Shown one piece after another: positions 6,497 to 6,550 of a DNA stretch of 6,550 nt. The DNA lies in contig VBAU01000213.1 in assembly GCA_005883855.1 (NCBI GenBank), positions 1 to 6,550 on the forward strand, written 5' to 3'. Under the pieces are notes generated by a model, which was not told the DNA's origin, did not search any database, and saw only the letters and a program-made list of their open reading frames with translations. Made by a program: the position numbers and the translations under genes. This DNA comes from Bacteroidota bacterium (GTDB taxonomy: Bacteria > Bacteroidota > Bacteroidia > Chitinophagales > Chitinophagaceae). Each line of letters begins with the position of its first letter. The stretch's first letter is position 1.

Positions 6497-6550
6497 AACC
6501 TCTCCACTGTGGAAAATCTATATCTACCTTAATCGCCAACCGGCGCGAAT

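Larger units (their letters stand above)
6139..6550. other. Upstream region of the minus-strand gene, to the window end
   Basis: No gene is supported. It holds the TATA-like box (6167-6176), a pair of CCTTAAWTAATG motifs (6278-6321), a long imperfect hairpin (6417-6496), and a small GC-rich inverted repeat near the end (CGCC AACC GGCG, 6534-6545). On the minus strand the stretch around 6463-6480 resembles a tRNA D-arm or box A (TAGAGTAGTGGTTAAGG), but no box B (GGTTCGA-type) follows. Confidence 0.45.

Noticed and set aside
6420..6500. tRNA gene on the minus strand
   Set aside because: A box A/D-arm-like stretch is present, but there is no box B, the anticodon stem does not pair and no acceptor stem can be built.
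1..6550. CRISPR array, bacterial operon or phage
   Set aside because: No regularly spaced identical repeats, no Shine-Dalgarno-led gene strings, and the genes need spliceosomal introns.

Overview
The window looks like nuclear DNA from a eukaryote, most likely a filamentous ascomycete fungus. The clues are compact genes broken by very short spliceosomal introns (GT...AG with CTAAT-type branch sites), TATA-containing promoters, AT-rich spacers and lineage-specific-looking proteins. This placement rests on style and on recalled families; no marker gene proves it. Three of the four genes only read as whole proteins once introns of about 31-43 nt are removed.

Layout: (1) 1-406 is a spacer with a TATA-like box, a 14-bp palindrome and a spaced direct repeat. 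(2) 407-1726 (+) is a five-exon gene for a DDE integrase/transposase-like protein with two N-terminal helix-turn-helix-like segments and a complete D, D, E set. An in-frame TGA at 1724 is followed by 59 more open codons that look like the rest of its C-terminus (to 1906). (3) 1907-2524 is a spacer holding the promoter of the next gene. (4) 2525-3660 (+) is a three-exon gene with an N-terminal RanBP2-like zinc finger and an unrecognised C-terminal domain. (5) 3661-3800 is a short promoter region with two CATTAATTAAGG copies and a 15-bp palindrome centred on TGAGTCA. (6) 3801-4370 (+) is a small three-exon gene for an acidic, proline-rich, then basic protein. (7) 4371-4722 is a convergent spacer with polyadenylation-like signals and a 19-bp tandem repeat. 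(8) 4723-6138 (-) is a single-exon gene for a 471-residue protein with an NLS-like patch, an acidic stretch, a possible C2H2-like metal site and a coiled coil. (9) 6139-6550 is its promoter, another pair of CCTTAAWTAATG motifs and an 80-nt imperfect hairpin.

No pathway links the genes. The integrase-like gene is probably mobile-element derived, or a domesticated relative. The other three look like orphan nuclear proteins. The most notable shared signals are the very small introns and a recurrent CATTAATTAAGG-type motif, sometimes paired 31-32 bp apart, upstream of three of the genes in the same orientation relative to each gene.
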